Origin: Williamsia limnetica
GTDB taxonomy: Bacteria > Actinomycetota > Actinomycetes > Mycobacteriales > Mycobacteriaceae
Assembly: GCF_003217475.1 (NCBI RefSeq)
Contig: NZ_QJSP01000017.1
Span: 59,760 to 123,759 of the forward strand
Direction of reading: 5' to 3'
DNA: 64,000 nucleotides
In this document: in pieces, positions 28,467 through 39,027 of the stretch
Position numbering within the stretch: position 1 is the stretch's first letter
Layout of the letters: every line of letters begins with the position of its first letter
The notes under the pieces: generated by a model
Told to the model about the DNA's origin: nothing
Databases searched by the model: none
What the model saw: only the letters and a program-made list of their open reading frames with translations
Program-made: the position numbers and the translations under genes

Positions 28467-30023
28467 TCACACGGCGGTGGGCGTCGCCAGATGAGAATTG
28501 CCCTCATCGGCCACCGGAGCCGGGGTGTCCTCGAGGCGCAGCACCTTGGATGTCCAATCCCACACCTGCGCAAACAGTTCAGGATTGTCGTTCAACTTCG
28601 AACCGAGCGACGGGATCATCTCGCCGAGCACCGGCTTCCAGGCCGTGAAGTGCTTCGGGAAACAACGCTCGAGCACGTCGAGCATCGCGGGCACTGCCGT
28701 GGAGGCACCGGGAGAGGCACCGAGCAGGCCTGCGATGCTGCCGTCCTCGGCCGCCACGACAGCGGTACCGAACTCCAGTGCGCCGCCGCGGCCCTTCTTG
28801 CGGATCACCTGAACTCGTTGACCGGCGACTATCATCTCCCAGTCCTTGCCGTCGGCTCGCGGCACGAACTCCGTGAGCGTTTCGACCCGATCGGCCGGAC
28901 CTGCCGCCAGCTCGCTGATCAGATACTTGAGGAGACCGAACTCTTTCGGCGCGATCGACAACATCGGCAGGACGTTGCCGGGCTTGACCGACGCGAGGAG
29001 ATCGGTGTTCTTGCCCTCTTTGAGGAATTTCGGCGACCAGCCGGCGTACGGCCCGAACAGCAGTCCGGGTGTGCCACCGATCACGCGGGTGTCCAAGTGC
29101 GGCACCGACATCGGCGGGGCGCCCACCGCGGCCTTGCCGTACACCTTCGCGGAGTGTTCGGCGATGAGAGCAGGATCGGTGCAGCGGAAGAATGCACCGC
29201 TGACCGGGAAGCCGCCGAAACCCTTCGCTTCTTTGATGCCTGATTTCTGCAGTAGCTGCAGGGCCCCGCCACCGGCGCCGACGAAGACGAAACCGGCTTT
29301 GACAGTGGACTTTTCCTTGGTACGGAGGTTCTTGACCTTGATCCGCCAGCTGCCGTCGGACTCTTTTGTGATGTTGGTGACAGCATGACCGAAATTGACC
29401 GTCGCACCGGAATGCCCGAGGTAGCCGATCAACTGCTGGGTGAGGGCACCGAAGTCGACGTCGGTACCGCCGTCGAACCAGTTCAGGGCCACCGGATCGG
29501 AGAAGTCCCGGCCCGCGGACATCAGCGGGAGCCGCTTGGTGAACTCGTCGGGATCGGTGATGTACTCCATCCCCTTGAACAGGGTTTCGCCCGCCAGGTT
29601 GTCGTAGCGCTTGCGCAGGTAGTCGACGTTGGACTCCCCGTGCACGAAGCTGACGTGCGGGATGGGGTTGATGAACTCGCTCGGCGTGCGCAGCACACCC
29701 GACTCAACCGAGTTCGCCCAGAACTGACGCGACACCTGGAATTGCTCGTTGATCGTGATCGCTTTGGTGATGTCGACATCGCCGTCGGCGGTCTGCGGGG
29801 TGTAGTTCAACTCACACAACGCCGAGTGGCCGGTTCCGGCGTTGTTCCACGGATCGCTGCTCTCTGCGGCGGCGGCATCGAGACGCTCGAAGACGGTGAT
29901 CGACCAGTCGGGCTGTAGACGATGCAGAAGCGCGCCCAGGGTGGCGCTCATGATTCCGGCGCCTACCAGCACGATGTCGGTTGTGGTGACTCCGCCGTCG
30001 CGCGGGGTTGCAGACTCAGACAC
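28467..30023 (-). CDS. mqo: malate:quinone oxidoreductase
   Basis: Mqo is a peripheral membrane FAD enzyme that oxidises malate to oxaloacetate and passes electrons to menaquinone. The 518-aa protein has the FAD-binding [39 protein letters not shown], and [10 protein letters not shown] typical of Mqo. The GTG at 30023 has GAGGAAG about 11 nt upstream. It heads a minus-strand run and is divergent from the hydrolase-mtr pair. Confidence 0.96.
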   Translation of the reverse strand: MSESATPRDGGVTTTDIVLVGAGIMSATLGALLHRLQPDWSITVFERLDAAAAESSDPWNNAGTGHSALCELNYTPQTADGDVDITKAITINEQFQVSRQFWANSVESGVLRTPSEFINPIPHVSFVHGESNVDYLRKRYDNLAGETLFKGMEYITDPDEFTKRLPLMSAGRDFSDPVALNWFDGGTDVDFGALTQQLIGYLGHSGATVNFGHAVTNITKESDGSWRIKVKNLRTKEKSTVKAGFVFVGAGGGALQLLQKSGIKEAKGFGGFPVSGAFFRCTDPALIAEHSAKVYGKAAVGAPPMSVPHLDTRVIGGTPGLLFGPYAGWSPKFLKEGKNTDLLASVKPGNVLPMLSIAPKEFGLLKYLISELAAGPADRVETLTEFVPRADGKDWEMIVAGQRVQVIRKKGRGGALEFGTAVVAAEDGSIAGLLGASPGASTAVPAMLDVLERCFPKHFTAWKPVLGEMIPSLGSKLNDNPELFAQVWDWTSKVLRLEDTPAPVADEGNSHLATPTAV

Positions 30024-30159
30024 TCCAGCTCAACTTCCTCTTTCGGCGAACCTTCAGATGACATTCATTGTTCCTTATCGGCGCCGCAAGACTGTAATGC
30101 GGTCGAGAAGAACCCAACGCCATCGCCGGTTCCACCGCTTGGGCCTACAGTGGGAAATC

Positions 30160-31218
30160 GTGGCCTCATCCCGCTGGCAGCCCGACATCCTCGGCCCAGA
30201 CTTCTCGGCACTGACGATCGACCTCGGTGCCGACCCCGACGGCGAGGGCCAGGTCTCGGCGACCCTCGTCCGGCACGAGCAGCAGTCCGCTGTCACTGCT
30301 GCCGTTCTCTATGTCCACGGGTTCACCGACTACTTCTTCCAGCGGCCTCTCGCGGAGTTCTTCGCCCAACGCGGCTTTGCCTTCTATGCACTGGACCTAC
30401 GCAAGTGTGGTCGCTCGCAGCGCCCAGGCCAGACGCCACATCACATCACCGATCTGGCGATGTACGACGTGGAACTGACCCTCGCCGCGCAGGAGATCAA
30501 CGCCGCCAGCGGCAACCGGCCCCTGTTGATCGCCGCGCACTCGACCGGCGGCCTGATCACAGCACTGTGGCTCGATCGACTCCGTCGTGGGCTCGGTCGA
30601 CTCCGTCGTGGGCCCGATCGCACACATCGCGATCCGGCGGTCGGCACACCCTCGCCCACCGGACTGGTACTCAACTCCCCTTGGTTCGACCTGCAGGGAG
30701 CCCCGATCCTGCGCGGTGCGGGAACCACGGTGGTGAACGCGGTTGCGCGGGTGCGTCCCCTGTCCACCATCCCTCGCAAGATCGCGGGAGCCTATGGCGA
30801 GAGCCTGCACAACAGCGTGCACGGCGAGTGGGAGTACGACCTCGATTACAAACCCCTGCACGGATATCCGGTCACGTTCGGATTCTTGAGTGGGGTCCGC
30901 CGCGGGCACGCGAGCCTGCACCGCGGCCTCGACATCGGGGTGCCGTCTCTGGTGCTGCATTCGGACGCGACGACCCTGTCCGGCCCCGGCTCGGATGGCC
31001 CGGGTCCACACATCGACAGCGCCGACGGAGTGCTGGACACCCGCCAGATCGCCCGGTGGTCCGGGTGCCTGGGAAATCGGGTCAGTGTGGTTCCCGTCCC
31101 GGGCGCGCGACATGACGTCTTCTTGTCCAGGCTGGAGGCCAGGGACACCGCATACACCGAGCTCGACAATTGGTTGCTGAGCAACAACGATCGGATACGA
31201 GGAGCCTTGCATGAGTGA
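30160..31218 (+). CDS. alpha/beta-hydrolase, lysophospholipase-like (Rv2854-type)
   Basis: This predicted serine hydrolase of about 352 aa has the nucleophile in AAHSTGG (Ser128), an oxyanion-side YVHGFTDYF, and a C-terminal catalytic His in GARHDVFLS. It resembles monoacylglycerol lipase/lysophospholipase proteins (Hydrolase_4). The start is uncertain: GTG at 30160 gives [12 protein letters not shown], while ATGs at 30097 and 30058 would add a basic tail. The stop overlaps the mtr start by 8 nt, so the two are translationally linked. A 21-nt in-frame duplication lies just after the nucleophile elbow. Confidence 0.78.
   Translation: MASSRWQPDILGPDFSALTIDLGADPDGEGQVSATLVRHEQQSAVTAAVLYVHGFTDYFFQRPLAEFFAQRGFAFYALDLRKCGRSQRPGQTPHHITDLAMYDVELTLAAQEINAASGNRPLLIAAHSTGGLITALWLDRLRRGLGRLRRGPDRTHRDPAVGTPSPTGLVLNSPWFDLQGAPILRGAGTTVVNAVARVRPLSTIPRKIAGAYGESLHNSVHGEWEYDLDYKPLHGYPVTFGFLSGVRRGHASLHRGLDIGVPSLVLHSDATTLSGPGSDGPGPHIDSADGVLDTRQIARWSGCLGNRVSVVPVPGARHDVFLSRLEARDTAYTELDNWLLSNNDRIRGALHE
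30571..30612 (+). repeat. 21-nt tandem duplication inside the hydrolase gene
   Basis: Two adjacent 21-nt units (30571-30591 and 30592-30612) differ at one base and encode LDRLRRG then LGRLRRG. The reading frame is kept, adding seven basic residues in a predicted surface helix next to the nucleophile. Confidence 0.85.
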
Positions 31219-32605
31219 GTCCACATCGGTTGACCTGGCGATCATCGGCTCGGGTACGGGGAACTCGATCCCCGACGAACGGTTCGCAGATCAGCAAATC
31301 GCGATCTTCGAAGAGAGCATCTACGGCGGTACCTGCCTCAACGTGGGTTGCATCCCGACCAAGATGTTCGTCTATGCCGCCGAGGTCGCCGAGACCATTC
31401 GCGAAGGCGAGCGACTGGGCGTCACCGGCACCGTCGACAAGGTCGATTGGCCGGGAATCGTCAATCGCGTCTTCGGCCGTATCGATCCGATCTCCGCCGG
31501 CGGCAGGCGCTACCGGATCGAGGACTGCGACAACATCACCGTCTACAGCAGCCACGTCGTCTTCGACGGGGTCGACCCGGACGGCCGCTACCGGCTGCGA
31601 ACCGGTGACGGCGATGTGGTGCTGGCGTCGCGGGTCGTCATTGCATCCGGCTCGCGGCCGGTCATCCCCGACATCATCGCCGACAGTGGGGTGACCTACC
31701 ACACGAACGAAGACATCATGCGGTTGCCGGAGCTGCCGGAGCGACTGATCATCGTCGGTAGCGGCTACATCGCCGCGGAGTTCGCACATGTCTTCGGGGC
31801 ACTGGGGTCGAAGGTATCGATCATCGCTCGCAGCGACGCCCTGCTCCGCACCCAGGACCCGGACATCTCGGCACGGTTCACCGACATCGCCACGGCCGCA
31901 TGGGATGTGCACTTCGAGTCAGCGATCGTTGCTGTCGAATCGGTCGGCAGTGCGATCCGGATCACGTGTGCCGACGACACCGTGCTGGAGGGGGACGCGC
32001 TGCTGGTCGCAGTCGGTCGGGTACCCAACTCCGACAAGATCGGTCTCGAGTCGATCGGTCTCGGCGTGGACGAAGACGGCCGCATCGAGCGGGACGCCTA
32101 CGGCCGCACCGCCGCCCATGGCGTATGGACACTGGGCGACGTCAGCTCGCCGTACCAACTCAAACATGTGGCCAATCACGAGGGGCGGGTCGTCCAGGCA
32201 AACCTGTTGCGGGACTTCGATGGTGCCGATCTGCAGCCGTTCGATCTCCGTTTCGTGCCCGCGGCGGTGTTCACGCACCCGCAGATCGCTTCGGTCGGGA
32301 TGACCGAGACCGAGGCGCGCGACGCCGGCCTCGACATCACCGTCAAGGTGCAGAACTACGGCGACGTCGCCTACGGCTGGGCGATGGAGGACACGACCGG
32401 TCTGTGCAAGATCATCGCGGAGAAGGGCACCGGCCGCCTGTTGGGCGCCCACATCATCGGCCCGCAGGCACCCTCGATCATCCAGCCGGTGATCCAGGCG
32501 ATGTCCTTCGGGCTCGACGCCGCCACGATGGCCCGCGGTCAATACTGGATCCACCCGGGTATGCCAGAGGTACTGGAGAACGCCCTACTCGGCCTCGAGA
32601 TCTAG
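31211..32605 (+). CDS. mtr: mycothione reductase
   Basis: Mtr reduces mycothiol disulfide with NADPH, keeping the actinobacterial thiol pool reduced. The 464-aa flavoprotein disulfide reductase has the redox-active pair in [13 protein letters not shown] (Cys42 and Cys47). The NAD(P)-binding [22 protein letters not shown] and the FAD-binding [10 protein letters not shown] are also present. The dimer-interface [12 protein letters not shown] supplies the catalytic His-Glu. It starts inside the upstream hydrolase stop and converges on an epoxide-hydrolase-like gene. Confidence 0.96.
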   Translation: MSESTSVDLAIIGSGTGNSIPDERFADQQIAIFEESIYGGTCLNVGCIPTKMFVYAAEVAETIREGERLGVTGTVDKVDWPGIVNRVFGRIDPISAGGRRYRIEDCDNITVYSSHVVFDGVDPDGRYRLRTGDGDVVLASRVVIASGSRPVIPDIIADSGVTYHTNEDIMRLPELPERLIIVGSGYIAAEFAHVFGALGSKVSIIARSDALLRTQDPDISARFTDIATAAWDVHFESAIVAVESVGSAIRITCADDTVLEGDALLVAVGRVPNSDKIGLESIGLGVDEDGRIERDAYGRTAAHGVWTLGDVSSPYQLKHVANHEGRVVQANLLRDFDGADLQPFDLRFVPAAVFTHPQIASVGMTETEARDAGLDITVKVQNYGDVAYGWAMEDTTGLCKIIAEKGTGRLLGAHIIGPQAPSIIQPVIQAMSFGLDAATMARGQYWIHPGMPEVLENALLGLEI

Positions 32606-32621
32606 GGGCTTCTTCAGCGGG

Positions 32622-33443
32622 TCACCAGACCGCCGACCGTAGCGCGATCTCGCTCGCCAGAGCCGCAGGGGCGTTCTGCGGGATCCAGTGATCAACACCC
32701 TCCAGCGCTGCGAATCGGTAGTCGGAGTATACGAATCGACTGCTGCCTTCGGCCTGTTCACGGCCCAACGCATGATCGCCATCGCCCCACAGCACCGTGG
32801 TCGGCGCCTCGATCGGCGGGCAGGCGAGCTTGGCCTTGATGTCACCGGTGAAGTTCGCGCGGTACCAGTTCAGTGCGGCGGACAGGGCCGGCCGCTCGGT
32901 GAGCGGCAGCACACTGTCGTCCGGGACAAGCTCCCGCAAGATCTTTGCGTCGCCGGCGAGGAGCGTGTCCTCGGCATCTGGCTTCACGAAATCGAGGATG
33001 TAGGACGACCGATCACGCTGATCACTCCCCGCCAGCGATGCTGCAATCGATGAGGGATGTCCGACACTGGCCGCCACCAATCCGGTGACGCGGTGCGGGT
33101 AGTGGCCCGCCAGATGCCAGGCGACAAGCGATCCGAAATCGTGTCCGACGACCATCGTGTATCCGACACCGAGTGCGTCGAGGATGCCGACCGCGTCTGC
33201 CGCGAGGTGTCGCAGCTCGTATGCCTCGACCTCCCCGGGTCGAGCACCCGGTGAATACCCGCGCTGATCCGGGACGATCGTACGCAGTCCCGAGTCGTGC
33301 AGTCGTCCGATCACGGTGTCGAAACAAGCTCCGGTATTGGGGAATCCGTGCAGCAGGAGCACGGTCGGCCCGGTGTCCGGCCCCCCGATCCGGACGTCGA
33401 ATTCAAGGTCACCGACGGCGATGGTGCGATGTTCGATGCTCAC
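32622..33443 (-). CDS. alpha/beta-hydrolase with Asp nucleophile, epoxide-hydrolase-like
   Basis: The 273-aa cytosolic protein has an oxyanion HGFPNTG (32-38) and the nucleophile elbow VVGHDFGS with Asp102 instead of Ser. This is the pattern of soluble epoxide hydrolases and haloalkane dehalogenases. The catalytic His is in GVDHWIP. A substrate cannot be named. It lies 36 nt upstream of the cobQ stop region on the same strand, but is probably expressed separately or at the end of the map-cobQ run. Confidence 0.83.
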   Translation of the reverse strand: MSIEHRTIAVGDLEFDVRIGGPDTGPTVLLLHGFPNTGACFDTVIGRLHDSGLRTIVPDQRGYSPGARPGEVEAYELRHLAADAVGILDALGVGYTMVVGHDFGSLVAWHLAGHYPHRVTGLVAASVGHPSSIAASLAGSDQRDRSSYILDFVKPDAEDTLLAGDAKILRELVPDDSVLPLTERPALSAALNWYRANFTGDIKAKLACPPIEAPTTVLWGDGDHALGREQAEGSSRFVYSDYRFAALEGVDHWIPQNAPAALASEIALRSAVW

Positions 33444-33478
33444 CCGGCCAGCCTACGTGTCGACGGGTGGCCTGCGGG

Positions 33479-35008
33479 TCAACTCAGCGTCGTGGTGATC
33501 AGCGGCAACCCGGGGGGCACGCCGGAGCTGATGACATCGGCGACGAACTCCATGTCGAGCTCGGTTTCGACGAGGTCGGCGATGAGATCGAGCTGGGCAA
33601 TCCGGGCCTGTTCGAACGAGACGTGGCCGACCTCGAAGCCAGCACTGCCCACCCACCGGGCGACCTCGCGCAGATAATCTCGGCGGAAATCGTCGTTTGT
33701 CAGAAGCCCATGCCAATGCGTCCCGGAGACGGCGCCCGCGACACTGCCCTCGGGTCCGAGTTCGTCGTCGTACAGAAGTGGCCCGGCATCACCGGCCACC
33801 ACGCGCCCGTGATGGATCTCGTAGCCGCTCACGGGATTTCCCGCTGCGAGGCCGCGTGACCGGCGCAGCACCTTGGTGGCGGCGAACTGCACGTGCAACG
33901 CAAGGATGCCCAGGCCGGGTACCGTCCCCGCACGCGCTTCGATGTCGTCGACGATGCTGGTCCCGAGCATCTGGTAGCCGCCGCAGATGCCCAGGATCGG
34001 TCGGTTGCGCCTGGCGCGTTCGGTGAGGGCCTCATCGATGCCGCGGCCACGTAGCCAGCCCAGATCGGACACCGTCGCCTTGCTTCCCGGTAACACGACG
34101 AGATCAGCCGCCGCGACGCTCGACGGATCGTCCACCCATCGCACGTCCACACCGGGTTCGCATGCGAGCGCCTCGACGTCGGTCGAGTTGGAGATCCTCG
34201 GCAACCGGACCGCGGCGACAGACAAACGGGCTGAACCGACCGCAGGCGTTGCCCGACCCACCGGCATGCCCACGACGCTGGCCAGTGAGTCCTCTGCGTC
34301 GAGCCACAACCCGTCGGCGTACGGCACGACGCCGATCGTGCGACGACCCGTCAGGTCCAGCAACTGCTGCAGACCGGGTTCGAGGATCGATCGATCGCCC
34401 CGGAATTTGTTGATCACGAATCCGGCGACCCTGGCCTGGTCCGACGGCCCCAAGCACGCCAGGGTCCCGAGAAGGTGCGCGAGCACCCCGCCGCGGTCGA
34501 TGTCCCCCACCACGATCACCGGGAGGTCGCCGAGTTCGGCCAGACCCATGTTCGCGATGTCGCTGCGCCGCAGATTGATCTCTGCCGGTGAACCGGCACC
34601 TTCGCAGATCACGACATCGAAATCACTCCGGAGAGAAGCCAATTCGTCAGACACCACGCCCGCGAGCGCCACCCTGCGGGTGTGATAGTCGGCCGCGCCG
34701 ACCGTGCCGTCGACCTGCCCCCGCACGATCACCTGCGATCGGCGATCACTGCCGGGCTTGAGCAGCACCGGGTTGAACCGCACTGACGGTGCCAGTCCAC
34801 ACGCGACGGCCTGCATGGCCTGCGCCCGCCCGATCTCGCCGCCGTCGAGCGTCACGACGGAGTTGTTCGACATGTTCTGCGCCTTGAAAGGGGCGACCGA
34901 CACGCCGGCGCGGTGCAGCGCGCGGCACAGTCCCGCGACGATCAGACTTTTCCCCGCATCTGAACTCGTGCCCGCAACCAGCAGAGCGCCCCGTGGCTGG
35001 GGATGCAA
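33479..35008 (-). CDS. cobQ: cobyric acid synthase
   Basis: CobQ amidates the b, d, e and g side chains of adenosylcobyrinate a,c-diamide. The protein has the N-terminal ATPase ([29 protein letters not shown]), [19 protein letters not shown], and a C-terminal glutaminase with Cys in [12 protein letters not shown] and His in SGTHWHGLL. About 509 aa if it starts at the TTG at 35008, just after the map stop. Upstream codons in this frame lie over map and look non-coding, so the start is uncertain. It complements cobB, cobO and cysG found 8-11 kb away. Confidence 0.93.
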   Translation of the reverse strand: MHPQPRGALLVAGTSSDAGKSLIVAGLCRALHRAGVSVAPFKAQNMSNNSVVTLDGGEIGRAQAMQAVACGLAPSVRFNPVLLKPGSDRRSQVIVRGQVDGTVGAADYHTRRVALAGVVSDELASLRSDFDVVICEGAGSPAEINLRRSDIANMGLAELGDLPVIVVGDIDRGGVLAHLLGTLACLGPSDQARVAGFVINKFRGDRSILEPGLQQLLDLTGRRTIGVVPYADGLWLDAEDSLASVVGMPVGRATPAVGSARLSVAAVRLPRISNSTDVEALACEPGVDVRWVDDPSSVAAADLVVLPGSKATVSDLGWLRGRGIDEALTERARRNRPILGICGGYQMLGTSIVDDIEARAGTVPGLGILALHVQFAATKVLRRSRGLAAGNPVSGYEIHHGRVVAGDAGPLLYDDELGPEGSVAGAVSGTHWHGLLTNDDFRRDYLREVARWVGSAGFEVGHVSFEQARIAQLDLIADLVETELDMEFVADVISSGVPPGLPLITTTLS

Positions 35009-35009
35009 G

Positions 35010-35873
35010 TCAGGCGTCCGGCAGGGTGAGGATCTCGGCTCCGGTGTCGGTGACGACGAGGGTGTGCTCGAACTGGGCGGTCCATTTGCGGTCGGCGGTC
35101 GCGACCGTCCAGCCGTCATCCCAGATCTCGTATTCGAGGGCACCGAGATTGATCATCGGTTCGATGGTGAACACCATGCCGGGTTCGATCAGGGTGTCGA
35201 TGTTCGGCTGATCGTAATGCAGGATGACCAGCCCGTTGTGGAAGGTCTCGCCGATGCCGTGGCCGGTGAAGTCACGGACGACGTTGTATCCGAAGCGATG
35301 TGCATACGACTCGATGACGCGGCCGATCACGTTGAGTTCGCGACCCGGGCGAACGGCCTTGATGGCGCGGTTCGTCGCCTCCCGCGTGCGTTCTACGAGA
35401 TCGATCACCTCCGGTGCCACGTCGCCCGCGAGGAATGTCGCGTTGGTGTCTCCATGGACACCGTCGATGTAAGCCGTGACGTCGATGTTGACGATGTCGC
35501 CGTCCTCGATCACCGTCGAATCCGGGATCCCGTGGCAGATCACCTCGTTGAGGGAGGTGCAGCACGACTTCGGAAATCCCTTGTAGCCCAGGGTCGACGG
35601 GTACGCCCCGTGATCGATCATGTAGTCGTGCGCCACCCGATCGAGGTGATCGGTGGTCACCCCCGGCGCCACCGCCCTGCCGGCCTCGGCGAGCGCATTG
35701 GCCGCGATCTTGCTCGCCAGCCGCATCTTCTCGATCGTCTCGGGGGTCTGCACCCAAGGCTCGTGCCCTTCGGCGACGGTCGACTTCCACACGTACTCGG
35801 GTCGTTCGATGGTGGCCGGCACCGGCAGGGTCGGCGAGATCTCGCCGGGGGCGAGTGGGGCACGAACAGGCAT
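35010..35873 (-). CDS. map: methionine aminopeptidase, type Ic
   Basis: MetAP removes the initiator Met from nascent proteins. The 287-aa protein has the five metal ligands expected: Asp in [16 protein letters not shown], His in [11 protein letters not shown], Glu in VFTIEPMI and Glu near QFEHTLVVT. The N-terminal extension ([20 protein letters not shown]) is Pro-rich, as in mycobacterial MapB. The stop abuts the cobQ start. It is divergent from hmuT. Confidence 0.95.
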   Translation of the reverse strand: MPVRAPLAPGEISPTLPVPATIERPEYVWKSTVAEGHEPWVQTPETIEKMRLASKIAANALAEAGRAVAPGVTTDHLDRVAHDYMIDHGAYPSTLGYKGFPKSCCTSLNEVICHGIPDSTVIEDGDIVNIDVTAYIDGVHGDTNATFLAGDVAPEVIDLVERTREATNRAIKAVRPGRELNVIGRVIESYAHRFGYNVVRDFTGHGIGETFHNGLVILHYDQPNIDTLIEPGMVFTIEPMINLGALEYEIWDDGWTVATADRKWTAQFEHTLVVTDTGAEILTLPDA

Positions 35874-35952
35874 GTCCCCAGCCTATCTGCTTCTCCCGGG
35901 ACCCCGCCCGCCTGCCTCACCCCACTCGGGCAGCCCTGCGGCGGGCGGCAAG

Positions 35953-35967
35953 TAAGGTGACACTCAC
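35953..35967 (+). promoter_or_regulatory. weak DtxR/IdeR-box-like site and -10 for the uptake operon
   Basis: TAAGGTGACACTCAC lies 24 nt upstream of the hmuT start. It resembles half of the iron box TTAGGTTAGCCTAACC and contains a TANNNT (TAAGGT). Agreement is only partial, about 8 of 14 positions, so iron control is a suggestion. Confidence 0.28.
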
Positions 35968-35990
35968 AAGCCGGCGAGATGGAGTGATGA

Positions 35991-37040
35991 ATGACCGACA
36001 CCAGGTTGCCCGTTCGCGGGCGGACCCGGATCACCGCCGCGCTGCTCATCGCGTTCGCACTCGTCACCGCGGGATGCTCGACGGCGCCGATCACGGACAC
36101 CGCGACGAGCGCGCCGGTGGCAGACGACACCCTGCGGACGGGACCGCAGACCGCACGGCTTTCCGGCCCCGCCGTCGTCCCGGTCGCCCAGGACCCCGTT
36201 CCGACGCTTCCCGCCACCGCGAAGTCCATCGGCGGCGATGTCACCGTCACCGACATCGGGCGGATCATCGCGATCGACCGATCGAGCACCCTGGCCAACA
36301 TCGTGTATTCACTGGGCCTCGGTGACAACGTGGTGGCCAGAGACCGGTCGACGGTGATCCCGGAGGCCGAGAATCTCCCGGTGATCACCGACAACGGTCA
36401 CTCGGTCAACATCGAGGCCGTCCTCGCCGCCGATCCCAGTGTCGTCCTGATCGACGAGGCCACGAATCCGCCGGGCACCGTCGACCAGCTGCGAGCAGCG
36501 GGTCTGACGGTGGTCGTCTTCACGAAAGACCGCACCATCTCGGGCACCGGTCCGCTCATCGAGACCGTCGCCGGAGCGCTCGGTGTACCGAGGCAGGGTC
36601 AAGCCCTGGCCGCGCGAACCACCGAACAGATCACCGCGGCGGAGAATCAGGTCCCGGCCGAGTCCCGCGGTGCCACGATGGCGTTCCTCTACCTGCGTGG
36701 CCCCCGGCTGCAGTTGCTCGCCGGCCCGGGTTCCGGGGCCGACGAATTGATCGCCGCGCTCGGCGGTGTCGATGCGGGCACCGCTGCCGGCCTCACCTCC
36801 GCGTTCACCACGGTGAACACCGAGGCGATGATCAACGCCAACCCGGACGTCATACTCGTGATGACCCAGGGCGCCGATTCCGTCGGTGGTCTCGAGCAGG
36901 TCCTGAAGCTGCCCGGGCTCGCCCAGACCGACGCCGGCCGCAACAACCGCGTCGTGCAGATGGACCAAGCGGAGATCCTGACCTTCGGGCCCGACACCGG
37001 ACGGGTCCTGACCGCGTTGTCCGAAGCGATCTACGTGTGA
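35991..37040 (+). CDS. hmuT: heme/siderophore ABC transporter, substrate-binding lipoprotein
   Basis: The 349-aa protein has a signal with lipobox LVTAGC, then a periplasmic-binding-protein fold of the PF01497 class (RIIAIDRSSTLANIVYSLGLGDNVVARD; EAVLAADPSVVLIDEAT). It should capture heme or another tetrapyrrole/ferric chelate outside the membrane. ATG at 35991 has GGAG 6 nt upstream. The stop overlaps the permease start as GTGA. The HmuT assignment rests on the gene trio and the family; a cobalamin or siderophore ligand cannot be excluded. Confidence 0.8.
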   Translation: MTDTRLPVRGRTRITAALLIAFALVTAGCSTAPITDTATSAPVADDTLRTGPQTARLSGPAVVPVAQDPVPTLPATAKSIGGDVTVTDIGRIIAIDRSSTLANIVYSLGLGDNVVARDRSTVIPEAENLPVITDNGHSVNIEAVLAADPSVVLIDEATNPPGTVDQLRAAGLTVVVFTKDRTISGTGPLIETVAGALGVPRQGQALAARTTEQITAAENQVPAESRGATMAFLYLRGPRLQLLAGPGSGADELIAALGGVDAGTAAGLTSAFTTVNTEAMINANPDVILVMTQGADSVGGLEQVLKLPGLAQTDAGRNNRVVQMDQAEILTFGPDTGRVLTALSEAIYV

Positions 37041-38119
37041 GTTCCGTGCGCGAAGCGGTCCGCAAGAGTACGGCCGGCGATCGCCGGCCGCTGCCGCGCA
37101 ACGTCATGATCATCGTCGCCATGCTCGCGCTGCTGGTGGTGCTCGTCGGCTGGTCCGCGGCGGTGGGCCAGGTCTACATCCCTCCCGCGGAGGTCTTCGG
37201 ATCCGTGATGCACCATCTGGGGCTGGACATCGGGCCGATGCCGAGTTCCCCCAACGGCGAGGAAACGCTGTGGACGGTCCGGTTTCCGCGAATCGTCATG
37301 GGACTGATCGTCGGGGCCACCCTCGCCTGCGCGGGCTGCCTGCTCCAGGGCGTGCTGGCCAATCCCCTGGCGGAGCCCGGCGTCATCGGGGTGTCTGCCG
37401 GTGCAGCGGTGGGCGCCTGTATCGCGATCGTGTCCGGCGGCATCTGGGCGAGCGTCTGGGGCCTGGCCGGTGCCGCGTTCATCAGTGCGCTGGTCACCGT
37501 CGCGCTGGTCTACACCCTGTCGATGCGCGACGGGTCGTCGTCGCCGATCATGTTGATACTCATCGGCATCGCGGTCAACGCCTTCGCTTCCGGCATCATC
37601 GCGTTCCTGACCTTTCTCGCCGACACCAGCGATCGCGAGCAAATCGTCTTCTGGCAGTTGGGGTCGCTCCAAGGCGTCGGCTGGAAGCCGGTGTGGGTGG
37701 TCCTTCCCCTGGCCGCAGGCGCCATCGGGGTGAGCATGCTGCTGGTGCGCCGTCTTGATCTGTTGTCGCTCGGTGAGATCCAGGCCGCCGCCCTCGGGGT
37801 GAAGGTCGAGAGCGTCCGTCGGATCGTCATCCTGCTGGTTGCCGTGCTCACCGCGGCGGCGGTGGCGTTCACCGGCATCGTCATGTTCGTCGGACTGGTG
37901 GTACCGCACCTGATGCGCCTGATCGTGGGACCCAAACACGTGATCCTGTTGCCTGCCAGCGTGATCGGCGGTGCGATCGTGGTCTGTGCCGCCGACCTCG
38001 GCGCCAGGACCCTGATGGACAACGCCGATCTGCCGTTGGGGATGCTCACCTCGCTGATCGGCGGCCCGGTGTTCTTCCTGCTCCTGCGCCGCAGTAGGCA
38101 CAGCGGGGCGGGCTGGTGA
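37037..38119 (+). CDS. hmuU: heme/siderophore ABC transporter permease, FecCD family
   Basis: This 360-aa integral membrane permease has about 9-10 transmembrane segments and family blocks VRFPRIVMGLIVGATLACAG, LLQGVLANPLAEPGVIGVSAG and FVGLVVPHLMRLIVG. It should form a homodimeric channel for the substrate delivered by the upstream lipoprotein. GTG at 37037 overlaps the hmuT stop and its own stop overlaps hmuV (GTGA), so all three subunits are made from one coupled mRNA. Confidence 0.86.
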   Translation: MSSVREAVRKSTAGDRRPLPRNVMIIVAMLALLVVLVGWSAAVGQVYIPPAEVFGSVMHHLGLDIGPMPSSPNGEETLWTVRFPRIVMGLIVGATLACAGCLLQGVLANPLAEPGVIGVSAGAAVGACIAIVSGGIWASVWGLAGAAFISALVTVALVYTLSMRDGSSSPIMLILIGIAVNAFASGIIAFLTFLADTSDREQIVFWQLGSLQGVGWKPVWVVLPLAAGAIGVSMLLVRRLDLLSLGEIQAAALGVKVESVRRIVILLVAVLTAAAVAFTGIVMFVGLVVPHLMRLIVGPKHVILLPASVIGGAIVVCAADLGARTLMDNADLPLGMLTSLIGGPVFFLLLRRSRHSGAGW

Positions 38120-38943
38120 CGGCGACCGGGCCCGCGCTGTCCGCGGCAGGTGTACATGTGGCCATCGGAGGGCGCGACATCGTCACGGGTGTCGACCTCG
38201 AGGTCGACGGCGGCGAGATCGTGGCACTCGTGGGGCCGAACGGATGCGGCAAGTCGACCTTGCTGTCCGGCCTCGCCGGTGTGCGCCGGGTCTCCCGGGG
38301 CGCTGTCCGCTTCGCGGGCGTGAATCTCTCCGATATCGCCCCGATCGAATTGGCGCGCCTGCGTGCCCTGGTGACCCAACTCAATCGCGCGGACACACCG
38401 TTCTTGGTGCACGAAGTGGTTGAGATGGGCAGATTCCCGTGGACGCGGACCGCGGAGGCGGCCCGGTCGGCCGAACTCGTCGAACAGGCGTTGACCCAGT
38501 GCGACCTTCAGAGCGTGCGCGATCGTCCGTTCAGTCAGCTGTCCGGCGGGCAGCAGGCCCGCGTCTCACTCGCGCGGGCCCTCGCCCAGCAGGCCCCCGT
38601 CCTCATGCTCGACGAACCGACCGCAGCGCTCGACATCCACCATCAGGAACGATTGTTGACGATCCTCGCCGATCGGAGGCGGACGGGCGCGGCCATCCTG
38701 ATCGTCGTACACGACCTGTCGCTCGCCGCTGCCTATGCCGACCGGGTACTCGTCATGAAGGCCGGTCGAATTGTCGCGTCCGGGCCGACCAAGAAGGTGA
38801 TGAACGCCGAATTGCTGTCGCAGATCTACGACCATCCAGTGCTGACGTGGACCCATCCTGACACCGGACAGTTCGTCGTGCTCCCGGATCGAACACCCGG
38901 GACGGCGGGGTACCCCCCTCCAGCGCCCCGCCGACCCGAGTAG
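38116..38943 (+). CDS. hmuV: heme/siderophore ABC transporter ATPase
   Basis: The 275-aa ATPase has Walker A GPNGCGKST, a Q-loop, signature LSGGQQARVSLARAL, Walker B VLMLDEPTAALD and the switch His in IVVHDLSLA. It powers the HmuU permease. The C-terminus is a proline-rich tail (GTAGYPPPAPRRPE) absent from many homologues. It starts in the permease stop. The trio is not at this position in M. tuberculosis, so it is a lineage-specific insertion between map and the penicillin-binding lipoprotein gene. Confidence 0.88.
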   Translation: MTATGPALSAAGVHVAIGGRDIVTGVDLEVDGGEIVALVGPNGCGKSTLLSGLAGVRRVSRGAVRFAGVNLSDIAPIELARLRALVTQLNRADTPFLVHEVVEMGRFPWTRTAEAARSAELVEQALTQCDLQSVRDRPFSQLSGGQQARVSLARALAQQAPVLMLDEPTAALDIHHQERLLTILADRRRTGAAILIVVHDLSLAAAYADRVLVMKAGRIVASGPTKKVMNAELLSQIYDHPVLTWTHPDTGQFVVLPDRTPGTAGYPPPAPRRPE

Positions 38944-39027
38944 TGATCTGACGGAAACGTTCGGCTGTTGGTTCCCTCGTCCGGCCGGAAAAATTCGAGA
39001 ACGCGGTGATCTACACGTTCGCGGGGC

